Positions 17,538-26,026 of a DNA stretch of 64,000 bases are shown piece after piece. Below the pieces are notes generated by a model. That model searched no databases and was not told the origin of the DNA. It was given only the letters and a program-made list of their open reading frames with translations. The position numbers and the translations under genes were made by a program. The stretch's first letter is position 1; every line of letters begins with the position of its first letter. Where the stretch lies: the NCBI RefSeq assembly GCF_014651715.1, contig NZ_BMXK01000006.1, positions 144,806 through 208,805 on the forward strand, written 5' to 3'. The stretch is from Zhihengliuella salsuginis. Lineage in GTDB: Bacteria > Actinomycetota > Actinomycetes > Actinomycetales > Micrococcaceae.

Positions 17538-18083
17538 ATGCACATGATCTTCCGGCTGATTCTGCTCGCCTTCGCCTGGCGCACGCGCCCGAAACTGGGC
17601 CTGTTCGACGTCGGCAGAATGCCGATGCGCGCCACGCTCACCGACATCGACTTCGCGGGCCATATCAACAACGGCATGTACTTCTCGATCTTCGACCTCG
17701 GCCGCTTCGACCTGCTGCTGCGCGCCGGCGCGTGGCAGCGGATCCGGCGCCGCCGCTGGCAGCCGGTGGTCCAGGCGGAGACGATCCGCTTCCGCAAGTC
17801 CGTCGAGCTCGGCACCAGGTTCGAGATCGAGTCCCGGATCGTGGGCCTCGACGAGCGCCACGCGTTCCTCGAGCAGCGGATCGTCGTCGACGGGGAGGTC
17901 TACGCCTCCGGGATGATCGCGGCCCGCTTCAAGGGGCCGAAGGGCCCCGTGCCGATGTCCGAGGTGATCGACGTCCTCGGTGCGGACGTCCCGGCGGATC
18001 TCCGCGAGCCCGCGTGGGTCGCCGACTGGCTCGAGGAGACCCGGCTGCCGAGCGCCCGCCGCCCGGCGCCCAGCACCTGGTGA
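17538..18083 (+). CDS. Acyl-CoA thioesterase-like hotdog protein
   Basis: A 181-residue single-hotdog protein of the 4HBT/THEM6-like group. The N-terminus (MHMIFRLILLAFAWRTRPK) may be a short membrane-associating helix. The core signature is TDIDFAGHINNGMYFSIFDLGRFDLL, in which the Asp and HINN region form the usual thioesterase pocket, followed by FRKSVELGTRFEIESRIVGLDE. ATG 17538 (or 17544) is chosen; the open frame extends to 17463 without a better start. It probably hydrolyses acyl-CoA esters; substrate unknown. It stands alone between divergent and convergent neighbours. Confidence 0.8.
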   Translation: MHMIFRLILLAFAWRTRPKLGLFDVGRMPMRATLTDIDFAGHINNGMYFSIFDLGRFDLLLRAGAWQRIRRRRWQPVVQAETIRFRKSVELGTRFEIESRIVGLDERHAFLEQRIVVDGEVYASGMIAARFKGPKGPVPMSEVIDVLGADVPADLREPAWVADWLEETRLPSARRPAPSTW

Positions 18084-18092
18084 CCGCGCCGC

Positions 18093-19037
18093 TCAGACGG
18101 CCGCGGCGAGCTTCGCCGCGACGTCCGCGGTGATCAGGTCCATGTTCAGCTGCGCGCCGGCCGTGACGCCGGCGGCGGCCGCGTGCGGCACGCTGGCCCC
18201 GATGTCGGCGCTGTTCCCGGCCGCCCACACGCCCTCGATCGCGGTCGCCCCGCGCGGGTCCGTCTCGATGAACACGCCCATCGGGTTCTCGGCGAGGACC
18301 CCGCCGAGCCCCGTGTAGAGCTCGGCGCGCGCGAGCATGCGCGACTGCACCGCCAGGGCCTCGAAGGCGAGCTCCGTGCCGTCCTCGAGCACGACGCCGG
18401 TCAGCCGCCCGCCCCCGCTCGTCGCCCGCGCGATCCGCGCGTCCACGACGGCGACGCCGGCCGCCGTGAGCTGCGCCCGCTGGTCGGCAGCGACCTCGGC
18501 GTCGTGGGCGACCAGCGTCACCTGGTCGCTGAGCTGGGAGAAGAGCAGGGCCTGGTGCGTCGCCATCGGGCCCGAGCCGACGATCCCGATCTTCTGATCG
18601 CGCACCTCCCAGCCTTGGCAGTACGGGCAGTGCAGCACGGACGTGCCCCAGTGCTCGGCCAGGCCGTCGATCTCCGGCAGGACGTCCACGAGCCCGGTCG
18701 CCAGCAGGACGCGGCGGGCGGTCAGGCGCTCGCCGGAGTCGAGGGAGACGCCGAAGAGCCGGCCGGTCGCCCCGGCGTGCTCCTCCAGTGACTGCACCTC
18801 GGCCGAGCGCAGCTCCACGCCGTACTTCTCGGCGTCGCGGCGCGCTCGGGCCAGCAGGTCGGCCGGGGCGGCGCCGTCGTGCGCGAAGACGTTGTGCGCG
18901 GCGGGCGAGGGGGCGTTGCGGGGGTGTCCCGCGTCGAGGACGACGACGCGGCGGCGCGAGCGGCCCAGGGTGGTGGCCGCCGCGAGGCCCGCGACGGAGC
19001 CGCCGATGATGGCGACGTCGTAGGTGGTGTTCTGCAT
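18093..19037 (-). CDS. Thioredoxin-reductase-like FAD/NAD(P)H oxidoreductase
   Basis: A 314-residue flavoprotein with an FAD-binding Rossmann motif (VAIIGGSVAGLAAATTLG), the redox pair Cys137/Cys140 in HCPYCQGWE, and a second nucleotide-binding motif (IGIVGSGPMATHQALL). Family length is normal. It lacks an adjacent thioredoxin gene, so it may reduce another small redox partner or act as a general disulfide reductase. GGAGGAATC precedes the ATG at 19037. It is divergent from the XRE-cupin regulator over 94 bp containing paired palindromes, suggesting joint control. Confidence 0.85.
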   Translation of the reverse strand: MQNTTYDVAIIGGSVAGLAAATTLGRSRRRVVVLDAGHPRNAPSPAAHNVFAHDGAAPADLLARARRDAEKYGVELRSAEVQSLEEHAGATGRLFGVSLDSGERLTARRVLLATGLVDVLPEIDGLAEHWGTSVLHCPYCQGWEVRDQKIGIVGSGPMATHQALLFSQLSDQVTLVAHDAEVAADQRAQLTAAGVAVVDARIARATSGGGRLTGVVLEDGTELAFEALAVQSRMLARAELYTGLGGVLAENPMGVFIETDPRGATAIEGVWAAGNSADIGASVPHAAAAGVTAGAQLNMDLITADVAAKLAAAV

Positions 19038-19094
19038 GATTCCTCCAAAGTTGAGAAGCGTTCGCATAAACAGTGTGCGCCGCGCGGGCACAGA

Positions 19095-19125
19095 TTGGCA
19101 AGCGGTCTTGCCGGTATGGCAAACT
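19095..19125 (+). promoter_or_regulatory. Promoter/operator of the XRE-cupin gene with overlapping palindromes
   Basis: TTGGCA (19095-19100) and CAAACT (19120-19125) form a loosely spaced -35/-10 pair (19 nt), the latter ending 6 nt before the ATG. The perfect inverted repeat GGCAAG-n4-CTTGCC (19097-19112) and the overlapping TTGCC-n5-GGCAA (19108-19122) lie within it, giving three alternating half-sites. Autoregulation is inferred. Confidence 0.5.
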
Positions 19126-19131
19126 AAGTGG

Positions 19132-19755
19132 ATGAGCGAATGCCAGAACCCCGACCACGACCGCGAGACCCTCGACGGCGTCGCGTCCCGGCTGCGCCTG
19201 ATCCGGCAGTCCCGCGACCTCACCCTCTCCGCCGTGGCGGACGCGACGGGCATCTCCGTCAGCACGCTCTCGCGCCTCGAATCCGGCGGGCGCAAGCCCA
19301 CGCTCGAGCTGCTGCTGCCGCTCGCGCGCCACTACCGGGTCCCGCTGGACGACCTCGTCGGGGCGCCGCCCGTCGGCGACCCGCGCGTCCACATCCGGCC
19401 CATCCGCCGCCACGGGCGCACCATCCTGCCGCTCAGCCACGGCGTGGTCGGCGGCGGCAACGACGACGGCCCCGGGCTGCGGGTCTACAAGCAGATCCTG
19501 CCGGGCACCGCGGAGCGCCGGGCGCCGAAGCCGCGCAGCCACCCGGGCCACGAGTGGATGTACGTGATCGCCGGGCGGCTGCGACTGGTGCTCGGCATCG
19601 GCGCGGACGCCCGGGACTTCGAGCTCGGCCCCGGGGAGGCCGCCGAGTTCGACACCCGCACCCCGCACTGGTTCGACGCGGCCGGGCCCGAGGCGGTCGA
19701 GCTCGTCGCCCTCTTCGGCGCCGACGGGCAGAAGGTCCACGTCTCCCAGGTCTGA
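19132..19755 (+). CDS. XRE-family regulator with C-terminal cupin domain
   Basis: A 207-residue regulator: an N-terminal helix-turn-helix (about 15-70, with LRLIRQSRDLTLSAVADATG and SVSTLSRLESGGRKP) and a C-terminal double-stranded beta-helix (about 130-200, with HPGHEWMYVIAGRLRLVLG). Such proteins sense small ligands with the cupin. The start at 19132 is taken because the HTH follows closely and a -10-like element lies 6 nt upstream. It is divergent from the thioredoxin-reductase-like gene and probably regulates that gene and itself. Confidence 0.85.
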   Translation: MSECQNPDHDRETLDGVASRLRLIRQSRDLTLSAVADATGISVSTLSRLESGGRKPTLELLLPLARHYRVPLDDLVGAPPVGDPRVHIRPIRRHGRTILPLSHGVVGGGNDDGPGLRVYKQILPGTAERRAPKPRSHPGHEWMYVIAGRLRLVLGIGADARDFELGPGEAAEFDTRTPHWFDAAGPEAVELVALFGADGQKVHVSQV

Positions 19756-19787
19756 CGCGGCGGGCCGGGCGCCGATAGGATCGGGCC

Positions 19788-20531
19788 ATGGCCAACTCAC
19801 GCTCGGGCGACAAGCTGCTGGACCGCATGGTCCGGATCCTCGAGTCGTTCACCGCCGAGGAGCCGCGGCTGACGGTCGCCGAGATCGCCGCGCGGGCGCA
19901 GCTGCCGGCCGCCACGGCCTACCGGCTCGTCGACGACCTCGCCGGCCAGGGGTTCGTGGTGCGCGAGGGCGGCGCCGTGCGTCTGGGCATGCGCCTGTGG
20001 GAGCTCGCCAACCGGGCCTCGGCCACCCGCGATCTGCGCCAGCTCGCGCTGCCGTACCTCGAGGACCTCAACCAGCTGCTGCGCCAGCACACCCAGCTCT
20101 CCGTCCTGCACGAGGACGAGGTCCTCATCCTGGAGCGGCTCTCCCGCCCCGGGGCGGCCGTCAACCAGGCGCACGTCGCCGGCCGGCTGCCCGTGCACCA
20201 GACGTCGATGGGCATGGTGCTGCTCGCGTTCGCCCCGGCGCACGTCCAGTCGGGCTACCTCTCCCGCCACGAGCGGGCCGTCGCGGATTTGCACGGCGAC
20301 TTCCGCCGGACCCTCGCCGAGATCCGCCACCGCGGCTGGGCGACCTTCGACGGCTTCCTGGACGACACGACGACGGGGGCCGCCGCCCCGGTGCTGGACC
20401 GCGCCGGCCACGCCGTGGCCGCCCTCGGCGTCGTGATCCCGCGCGGTTCGGACGCGCTGCCCGCTGTCTCGATGGCCCTGATGACCGCCGCCCGCGGCGT
20501 CTCCCGCGACCTACAGGCGCGTGGCGACTAG
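19788..20531 (+). CDS. pobR: IclR-family regulator, probable PobR
   Basis: A 247-residue IclR-type protein. The winged helix (LLDRMVRILESFTAEEPRL ... LPAATAYRLVDDLAGQGF) is followed by the effector domain with LSVLHEDEVLILERL and HQTSMGMVLLAFAP. TAGGAT ends 6 nt before the ATG and no Shine-Dalgarno is present, so translation is probably leaderless. It lies directly upstream of pobA in the same direction, and IclR-type PobR proteins control 4-hydroxybenzoate hydroxylase in actinobacteria and pseudomonads; the name rests on that context. It may act as activator with 4-hydroxybenzoate as ligand. Confidence 0.8.
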   Translation: MANSRSGDKLLDRMVRILESFTAEEPRLTVAEIAARAQLPAATAYRLVDDLAGQGFVVREGGAVRLGMRLWELANRASATRDLRQLALPYLEDLNQLLRQHTQLSVLHEDEVLILERLSRPGAAVNQAHVAGRLPVHQTSMGMVLLAFAPAHVQSGYLSRHERAVADLHGDFRRTLAEIRHRGWATFDGFLDDTTTGAAAPVLDRAGHAVAALGVVIPRGSDALPAVSMALMTAARGVSRDLQARGD

Positions 20532-20620
20532 AACTTCCTATTGAATGGGAATTCGGTGGATTCCCTGTGGCTGGCCGCACAGACTGGTGCGGTACACGCC
20601 ACTCGAGCAAGGGGACCGCA

Positions 20621-21826
20621 ATGGGGCAGACACCGACCGTGATCAAGACCCGCGTCGGCATCGTCGGCGGCGGACCCGCCGGGCTCATGCTCTCGCATCT
20701 GCTCGCGTCCGCAGGGATCGAGAACATCGTCGTCGAATCCCGCGACCACGAGACGATCCGCACCACCCACCGCGCCGGCATCCTCGAGGCCGGCTCCGTC
20801 GCGCTGCTGGCGGACACCGGCGTCGACTCCCGCGTGTCGACCCACGGCGACGAGCACGCGGGCATCGACCTGCGCTTCGGCGGCGAGTCCCACCCGCTCG
20901 ACTTCAAGGACCTCGTCGACGCGACCGTCACCCTGTACGCGCAGAACGAGGTCTTCGTCGACCTCGCCGCGGCCCGCGCCCGCGACGGCGGCGACGTCCG
21001 CTACAGCGCCGAGGTCACCGATGTATGGGATCTGGAGACCGGCGCTCCCAAGATCGGCTTCGTCCAGGGCGGCGACGGGGACGACGCCGGCACCTCCTGC
21101 GAGGTCCACGCCGACATCGTCGTCGGCGCCGACGGCTCCCGCAGCTTCTGCCGGCGCGCGGTGGCCGGCGAGCGCGAGTACAAGTTCGAGTACCCGTTCG
21201 CGTGGTTCGGCATCCTCGCGGAGGCGCCGAAGTCCGCCCCGGAGCTGATCTACGCGAACTCGCCGTCCGGATTCGCGCTGATCTCCCAGCGCAGCGAGTC
21301 CGTCCAGCGCATGTACTTCCAGTGCGACCCTGCCGAGAACGTCGACGACTGGAGCGAGGACCGGATCTGGTCCGAGCTGGCCGGCCGCGTCGCCGGCCCC
21401 GACGGGTTCGAGCTGAAGACCGGGCCGATCTTCGACAAGACGGTGCTCGGCTTCCGCTCGTTCGTGCGCGAGCCGCTGTCCCACGGCCGGCTCTTCCTCG
21501 CCGGCGACGCCGGGCACACCGTCCCGCCGACCGGGGCGAAGGGCCTGAACCTGGCGCTCGCCGACGTGAAGATCCTCTTCGAGGCGATCGACAGCTTCTA
21601 CGCGACCGGCTCGGACGCGCTGCTCGACGCCTACTCGGACACGGCCCTGCGCCGGGTCTGGAAGGCCCAGAACTTCTCGAGCTGGATGACCTCCATGCTG
21701 CACACCCCGCCCGGGCAGGACCCGTTCGTGGCGCGCCGCGCGCTCGGCGAGCTCGACGCCGTCGTCTCCTCCCGGTACGGGCGGCAGTACCTGGCCGAGT
21801 CGTACACGGGCTGGCCCCACGGTTGA
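20621..21826 (+). CDS. pobA: 4-hydroxybenzoate 3-monooxygenase
   Basis: A 401-residue class A flavin monooxygenase that turns 4-hydroxybenzoate into protocatechuate using O2 and NAD(P)H. The FAD-binding GxGxxG motif is VGIVGGGPAGLMLSHLL; residue region ESRDHETIRTTHRAGILE and the second FAD motif GDAGHTVPPTGAKGLNLALAD are characteristic of PobA rather than of other hydroxylases. AAGGGGA lies before the ATG at 20621. The 89-bp gap after pobR has an unusually AT-rich stretch around 20535-20555 with TTCC and GGGAA half-sites facing each other, a possible PobR site. It heads the run pobA-pcaHGB-pcaL. Confidence 0.95.
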   Translation: MGQTPTVIKTRVGIVGGGPAGLMLSHLLASAGIENIVVESRDHETIRTTHRAGILEAGSVALLADTGVDSRVSTHGDEHAGIDLRFGGESHPLDFKDLVDATVTLYAQNEVFVDLAAARARDGGDVRYSAEVTDVWDLETGAPKIGFVQGGDGDDAGTSCEVHADIVVGADGSRSFCRRAVAGEREYKFEYPFAWFGILAEAPKSAPELIYANSPSGFALISQRSESVQRMYFQCDPAENVDDWSEDRIWSELAGRVAGPDGFELKTGPIFDKTVLGFRSFVREPLSHGRLFLAGDAGHTVPPTGAKGLNLALADVKILFEAIDSFYATGSDALLDAYSDTALRRVWKAQNFSSWMTSMLHTPPGQDPFVARRALGELDAVVSSRYGRQYLAESYTGWPHG

Positions 21827-21881
21827 GCCGGCACCACCCGAACCCGAGAACCCCAGACCAAGCACCAGAGAAGGAGCGCAC

Positions 21882-22697
21882 ATGAGCCAGCCACCCGTCG
21901 GCGGGCAGCAGCCCGCACTCGACCCCGCCGCCACCATGGACTCGCAGGACAAGCTGACCGGCGAGATCGAGTCGATCGGCGCCGACTACGCCGCGGCCGG
22001 CCGCCTCGAGACCCAGCCGCGCCTCGACTACCCGCCCTACCGCTCGTCGCTGCTGCGCCACCCGACCAAGGACCCGCACCACGCGGACCCGGAGACGATC
22101 GAGCTCTGGGCCCCGGCCTTCGGCCAGCGGGACGTGCACCCGCTCGAGGCGGACCTGACGATCCAGCACAACGGGGAGCCGATCGGCGAGCGCATCGTGG
22201 TCGCCGGGCGGGTGCTCGACGGCGACGGCCGCCCGGTGCGCAACCAGCTGATCGAGCTGTGGCAGGCCAACGCGGCCGGGCGCTACATGCACAAGCGCGA
22301 CCAGCACCCGGCCCCGCTGGACCCGAACTTCACCGGCGTCGGCCGGGCGATCACCGGGCCGAACGGCGAGTACAGCTTCACGACGATCAAGCCGGCTCCG
22401 TACCCGTGGAAGAACCACCACAACGCGTGGCGCCCGGCGCACATCCACTTCTCCCTGTTCGGCACGGACTTCACCCAGCGGATGATCACCCAGATGTACT
22501 TCCCCGGCGACCCGCTGTTCGCGCTCGACCCGATCTACCAGACCATCGTGGACCCCAAGGCCCGCGAGCGGCTGGTCGCGACCTACGACCACTCGATCAC
22601 GAGCCACGAGTGGGCCACCGGGTACAACTGGGACATCGTGCTGACCGGCAGCAACCGGACCTGGATGGAAGACGACGCGCAGGATGAGGAGCACTAG
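21882..22697 (+). CDS. pcaH: Protocatechuate 3,4-dioxygenase beta subunit
   Basis: A 271-residue beta subunit of the intradiol dioxygenase that opens protocatechuate to 3-carboxy-cis,cis-muconate. The non-haem Fe(III) ligands are visible as Tyr135 (GRYMHKRDQ), Tyr174 (PAPYPWKN) and His187/His189 (PAHIHFSLFG). The N-terminal 30 residues are a polar extension. AGAAGGAG precedes the ATG. The pcaG ATG follows the stop immediately, as expected for subunits made in equal amounts. Confidence 0.95.
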   Translation: MSQPPVGGQQPALDPAATMDSQDKLTGEIESIGADYAAAGRLETQPRLDYPPYRSSLLRHPTKDPHHADPETIELWAPAFGQRDVHPLEADLTIQHNGEPIGERIVVAGRVLDGDGRPVRNQLIELWQANAAGRYMHKRDQHPAPLDPNFTGVGRAITGPNGEYSFTTIKPAPYPWKNHHNAWRPAHIHFSLFGTDFTQRMITQMYFPGDPLFALDPIYQTIVDPKARERLVATYDHSITSHEWATGYNWDIVLTGSNRTWMEDDAQDEEH

Positions 22698-23276
22698 ATG
22701 ACGCAGGCACCAGAGTTGAAGCTCGTCCCCACCCCGGGGCAGACGGTCGGCCCCTTCTTCGGGTACGCGCTGCCGTACGAGAAGGACAGCGAGCTGCTGG
22801 CCCCCGGCCACCCGCGGTCGATCCGCCTGCACGGCAATGTCGTCGACGGCGACGGGGCGCCGATCCCCGACGCCCTGCTCGAGATCTGGCAGGCGGACGA
22901 GACCGGTGCGATCAGCCGGGAGACCGGCTCGCTGGTGCGCGATGGCTATACGTTCACCGGGTTCGGCCGCGCCGCCGTCGACAACGTCGGGCACTACACG
23001 TTCACCACCGTGAACCCGGGGCCGACCGAGTCCGGCAAGGCCCCGTTCATCGCGATGACCGTGTTCGCGCGCGGGCTGACCAACCGCCTGTTCACGCGGA
23101 TCTACCTGCCGGAGGACACGGAGGCGCTGGCGGACGACCCGCTGCTGGCCTCCCTGGACGCGGAGCGCCGACAGACGATGATCGCCGAGCGCGAGGCCGA
23201 CGGCTCCCTGCGGTTCGACCTCCGGCTGCAGGGCGGCGCCGAGACCGTCTTCCTGTCCTACCCGCGCGAGTCCTAG
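22698..23276 (+). CDS. pcaG: Protocatechuate 3,4-dioxygenase alpha subunit
   Basis: A 192-residue alpha subunit, partner of PcaH. It has the intradiol dioxygenase fold (TPGQTVGPFFGYALPYE, LLEIWQADETGAI, GFGRAAVDNVGHYTFTTVNPG) but lacks the Tyr/His iron set seen in PcaH, as expected for the structural subunit. It begins at the base after the pcaH stop codon. Confidence 0.95.
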   Translation: MTQAPELKLVPTPGQTVGPFFGYALPYEKDSELLAPGHPRSIRLHGNVVDGDGAPIPDALLEIWQADETGAISRETGSLVRDGYTFTGFGRAAVDNVGHYTFTTVNPGPTESGKAPFIAMTVFARGLTNRLFTRIYLPEDTEALADDPLLASLDAERRQTMIAEREADGSLRFDLRLQGGAETVFLSYPRES

Positions 23277-23313
23277 GCCGTCCCGGGGCCGCCGGGCTAT
23301 GTTGAGGAGCATG

Positions 23314-24735
23314 ATGGATCCCCGAGACGCGGGCCTGCTGGACCCCGTGAGCGCCGGCAGCGAGGCCGCCCGCGCGACCAGCGACACGGCGTTCGTCCAG
23401 GCGATGCTCGACGTCGAGGCCGCCTGGGTGGGCGTCCTCGCCGATGCGGGGCTCGCCGAGTCGGCCGCGGCGGATGCGGTGGCCGCGGCGGCGGACGCCT
23501 CCCGGTACGACCTCGCCTCCCTGGCGGCGCGCACCCGGGACGGGGCCAACGCGCTCATCCCGCTGCTGGCCGACCTCCGCGCGGCGACCCGGGACGCCGC
23601 CCTGGCCGCCGGGGCGGACGCGGAAGGGGCCGCGGCCGCGGCGGCGTCCGTGCACCGCGGGGCCACCAGCCAGGACATCATCGACACGGCCCTCATGCTC
23701 ATGGCCCGCCGAGCCGGCGCGTCGCTGACCGCCGACCTCGCGGCCGCCGCGGCGTCGCTCGCGGAGACCGCCGAGACCCACCGGGGCACCCTCTGCGTCG
23801 CGCGCTCGCTCACCCAGCACGCCCTGCCGACGACCTTCGGGCTGCGCGCCGCCGGCTGGCTCTCCGGGGTGGCCGCCGGTGCGGACCGCGCCCGCTCCGC
23901 CCTCGCCGCGGCGCCTGTGCAGTGGGGCGGGGCCGCCGGCACACTCGCCTCCCTCGCCGACTCCCTGACCGGCTCCGGCACGACGACGGCGCAGCTCACC
24001 ACACGCCTCGCGGACCGCCTGTCGCTGGCCGACCCGGGCGCGCCCTGGCACACCCAGCGCCTGCCGGTCACGGCGCTGGGCGCCGCGCTCGCCGACGTCG
24101 TGGTGGCCGCGGCCAAGGTGGGCCACGACGTGCTGCTCGCCTCCCGCCCCGAGGTGGGCGAGCTGCGCGAGCCGGCCGCCGAGGGCAGGGGCGGCTCCTC
24201 GGCGATGCCGCAGAAGCAGAACCCGGTCCTCGCCGTCACGCTCAAGCAGGCCTCGATCGCGGCGCCGGCCCAGCTCGCGCAGCTGTACGCCGCGGCCGCC
24301 GCGGCCGACGACGAGCGCCCCGACGGCGGCTGGCACGCCGAGTGGTCCGCCCTGCGCTCCCTGATCCGCACCGCGGCGGCGGCCGCCGAGCAGCTCGCCG
24401 CTCTCGCCGCCGGGCTGCAGGTCGACACCGCGCGCATGCGCGCAAACCTCGGGCTCTCCGGCGACCTGGTGCTCAGCGAGCGGATCATGGCCCGCCTCGC
24501 CCCGCACGTGTCCACCCCCACCGCCTCCGGGAAGGCGGCCGTGACCGAGCTCGTGCGCGCCGCCCAGTCCGGCGGACCGCCGCTGCGCGAGCTGCTGCGC
24601 GCGGCGATCGACCCCGCCGCCGTGGGCGACGCCGAGCTCGCGGGGCTGCTGGACCCGGGCGGCTACCTCGGCGCCGCCGACGACTTCATCGACACCCACC
24701 TCGAGACCTACCGAAAGCTGGACCTGCATGACTGA
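23314..24735 (+). CDS. pcaB: 3-carboxy-cis,cis-muconate cycloisomerase
   Basis: A 473-residue member of the fumarase/aspartase superfamily that lactonises 3-carboxymuconate. The superfamily signature is GRGGSSAMPQKQNPVLAV (GSSxMPxKxNP), and the conserved HRGATSQDIIDTALML segment is present. AGGAG at 23305-23309 allows ATG 23314 (4-nt spacing) or the adjacent ATG 23311; 23314 is preferred. The protein is alanine-rich. Its end overlaps the start of pcaL by 8 bp, indicating coupled translation. Confidence 0.92.
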   Translation: MDPRDAGLLDPVSAGSEAARATSDTAFVQAMLDVEAAWVGVLADAGLAESAAADAVAAAADASRYDLASLAARTRDGANALIPLLADLRAATRDAALAAGADAEGAAAAAASVHRGATSQDIIDTALMLMARRAGASLTADLAAAAASLAETAETHRGTLCVARSLTQHALPTTFGLRAAGWLSGVAAGADRARSALAAAPVQWGGAAGTLASLADSLTGSGTTTAQLTTRLADRLSLADPGAPWHTQRLPVTALGAALADVVVAAAKVGHDVLLASRPEVGELREPAAEGRGGSSAMPQKQNPVLAVTLKQASIAAPAQLAQLYAAAAAADDERPDGGWHAEWSALRSLIRTAAAAAEQLAALAAGLQVDTARMRANLGLSGDLVLSERIMARLAPHVSTPTASGKAAVTELVRAAQSGGPPLRELLRAAIDPAAVGDAELAGLLDPGGYLGAADDFIDTHLETYRKLDLHD

Positions 24736-25951
24736 GCCCGCCCTGCGCCCGACCCTGCTCACCGACCCCGCCGGCGCGGCGTCCAGGCCCGCGATCGTCG
24801 TCGGGCCCTCGCTCGGCACGGGCGTCGAGGCGCTGTGGGGCACGACCGCGGCGCTGCTCGCCGAGCGCTTCACCGTCATCGGGTGGGACCTGCCCGGCCA
24901 CGCCGGCGCCGACGCGTCCGATGCCGACTACACGATGGGCGAGCTGGCGGACGCCGTCGCCGCCCTGGTCGCCGCGCTGCGGGCCGAGGGGGTCGTCGCG
25001 GCGAAGGGCGCGGCCCCGCTGTTCTACGCGGGCGTCTCAATCGGCGGGGCGGCCGGCGCCCAGCTAGGGCACGACCACCCGGAGCTCTTCGACGGGATCT
25101 CGATCATCTGCTCCGCCGCGAAGATCGGCACCCCCGAGGGGTGGCACGAGCGGGCCGAGCTCGTGGCGGCCGCCGGCACCCCGACCATGGTCTCCGGGTC
25201 CGCCGAGCGCTGGTTCGCCCCCGGTTTCCTGGAGGCGCACCCGCAGGTCGGCACATCGCTGCTGCACGTCCTCCAGAACACCGACCGGCACTCCTACGCC
25301 CACGCCTGCCGCGCCCTCGCCGGGTACGACCTCAGCGGGGACCTGGGCGCGATCACGGCCCCGGTGCTGGCGATCGCCGGCGCCCACGACGTGGTCTGCC
25401 CGCCCGCCGACGCCGAGACCCTGGCGGGCGGCGTCGCGGACGGGCGCGCCGCCGTCGTGCCCTCGGCCGCGCACCTGGCGCCGGCGGAGGACCCGGAGGC
25501 GACCGCCGAACTGCTGGGCGACTTCTTCGCCCCCCTGCCCGCGCGCTCCTCCACTCCCGGGCCGGCCGCGCAACGCCTGCCCGGGGACCCCTACGACGCC
25601 GGCATGGGCGTGCGCCGGCAGGTCCTCGGCGACGCCCACGTGGACCGCGCGAACGCCGGGGTCGACCCGTTCACCGCCGAGTTCCAGGAGATGATCACCC
25701 GCTACGCGTGGGGCACCATCTGGACGCGCGACGGCCTGGACCGCGTGACCCGCAGCGCCATCACGCTGACCGCGATGATCGCCGGCGGGTACTGGGACGA
25801 GCTGGAGATGCACGTGCACGCCGCCGTGCGCAACGGGATGAGCGCGGAGCAGATCAAGGAGGTGTTCCTGCAGTCGGCGATCTACTGTTCAGTGCCCGCG
25901 GCGAACGTGGCCTTCAAGATCGGCCAGCGGGTCCTCGCCGAGTACGAGTGA
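24728..25951 (+). CDS. pcaL: Fused 3-oxoadipate enol-lactonase / 4-carboxymuconolactone decarboxylase (PcaL)
   Basis: A 407-residue fusion doing two consecutive steps. Residues 1-265 are an alpha/beta hydrolase with nucleophile Ser104 in AGVSIGGAAG, an Asp in AGAHDVVCPP and a His in SAAHLAPAE (PcaD activity). After a Pro/Ala linker, residues from about 290 form the carboxymuconolactone decarboxylase domain (FQEMITRYAWGTIWTRDGL, MIAGGYWDELEMHVHAAVRN). Such PcaL fusions are known in Streptomyces, Rhodococcus and related actinobacteria. A separate paralogue of the hydrolase half is encoded at 27205-27981. The last codons lie inside a long inverted repeat that acts as a terminator. Confidence 0.93.
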   Translation: MTEPALRPTLLTDPAGAASRPAIVVGPSLGTGVEALWGTTAALLAERFTVIGWDLPGHAGADASDADYTMGELADAVAALVAALRAEGVVAAKGAAPLFYAGVSIGGAAGAQLGHDHPELFDGISIICSAAKIGTPEGWHERAELVAAAGTPTMVSGSAERWFAPGFLEAHPQVGTSLLHVLQNTDRHSYAHACRALAGYDLSGDLGAITAPVLAIAGAHDVVCPPADAETLAGGVADGRAAVVPSAAHLAPAEDPEATAELLGDFFAPLPARSSTPGPAAQRLPGDPYDAGMGVRRQVLGDAHVDRANAGVDPFTAEFQEMITRYAWGTIWTRDGLDRVTRSAITLTAMIAGGYWDELEMHVHAAVRNGMSAEQIKEVFLQSAIYCSVPAANVAFKIGQRVLAEYE

Positions 25952-26026
25952 CCCGTTTCGGGCGGGTTCCGCGGCGCGGGTCCGCGGAGCCCGCCCGCGC
26001 GGGAGGAGCGAAAACGGGTCACTCGT
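25944..26026. terminator. Long bidirectional terminator containing both stop codons
   Basis: ACGAGTGACCCGTTT (25944-25958) is perfectly repeated inverted at 26012-26026, and an inner pair 25960-25974 / 25982-25996 matches at 14 of 15 positions. The outer arms include the stop codons of pcaL and of the convergent hydrolase gene, so the 83-bp structure is shared by both coding sequences. Confidence 0.85.
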
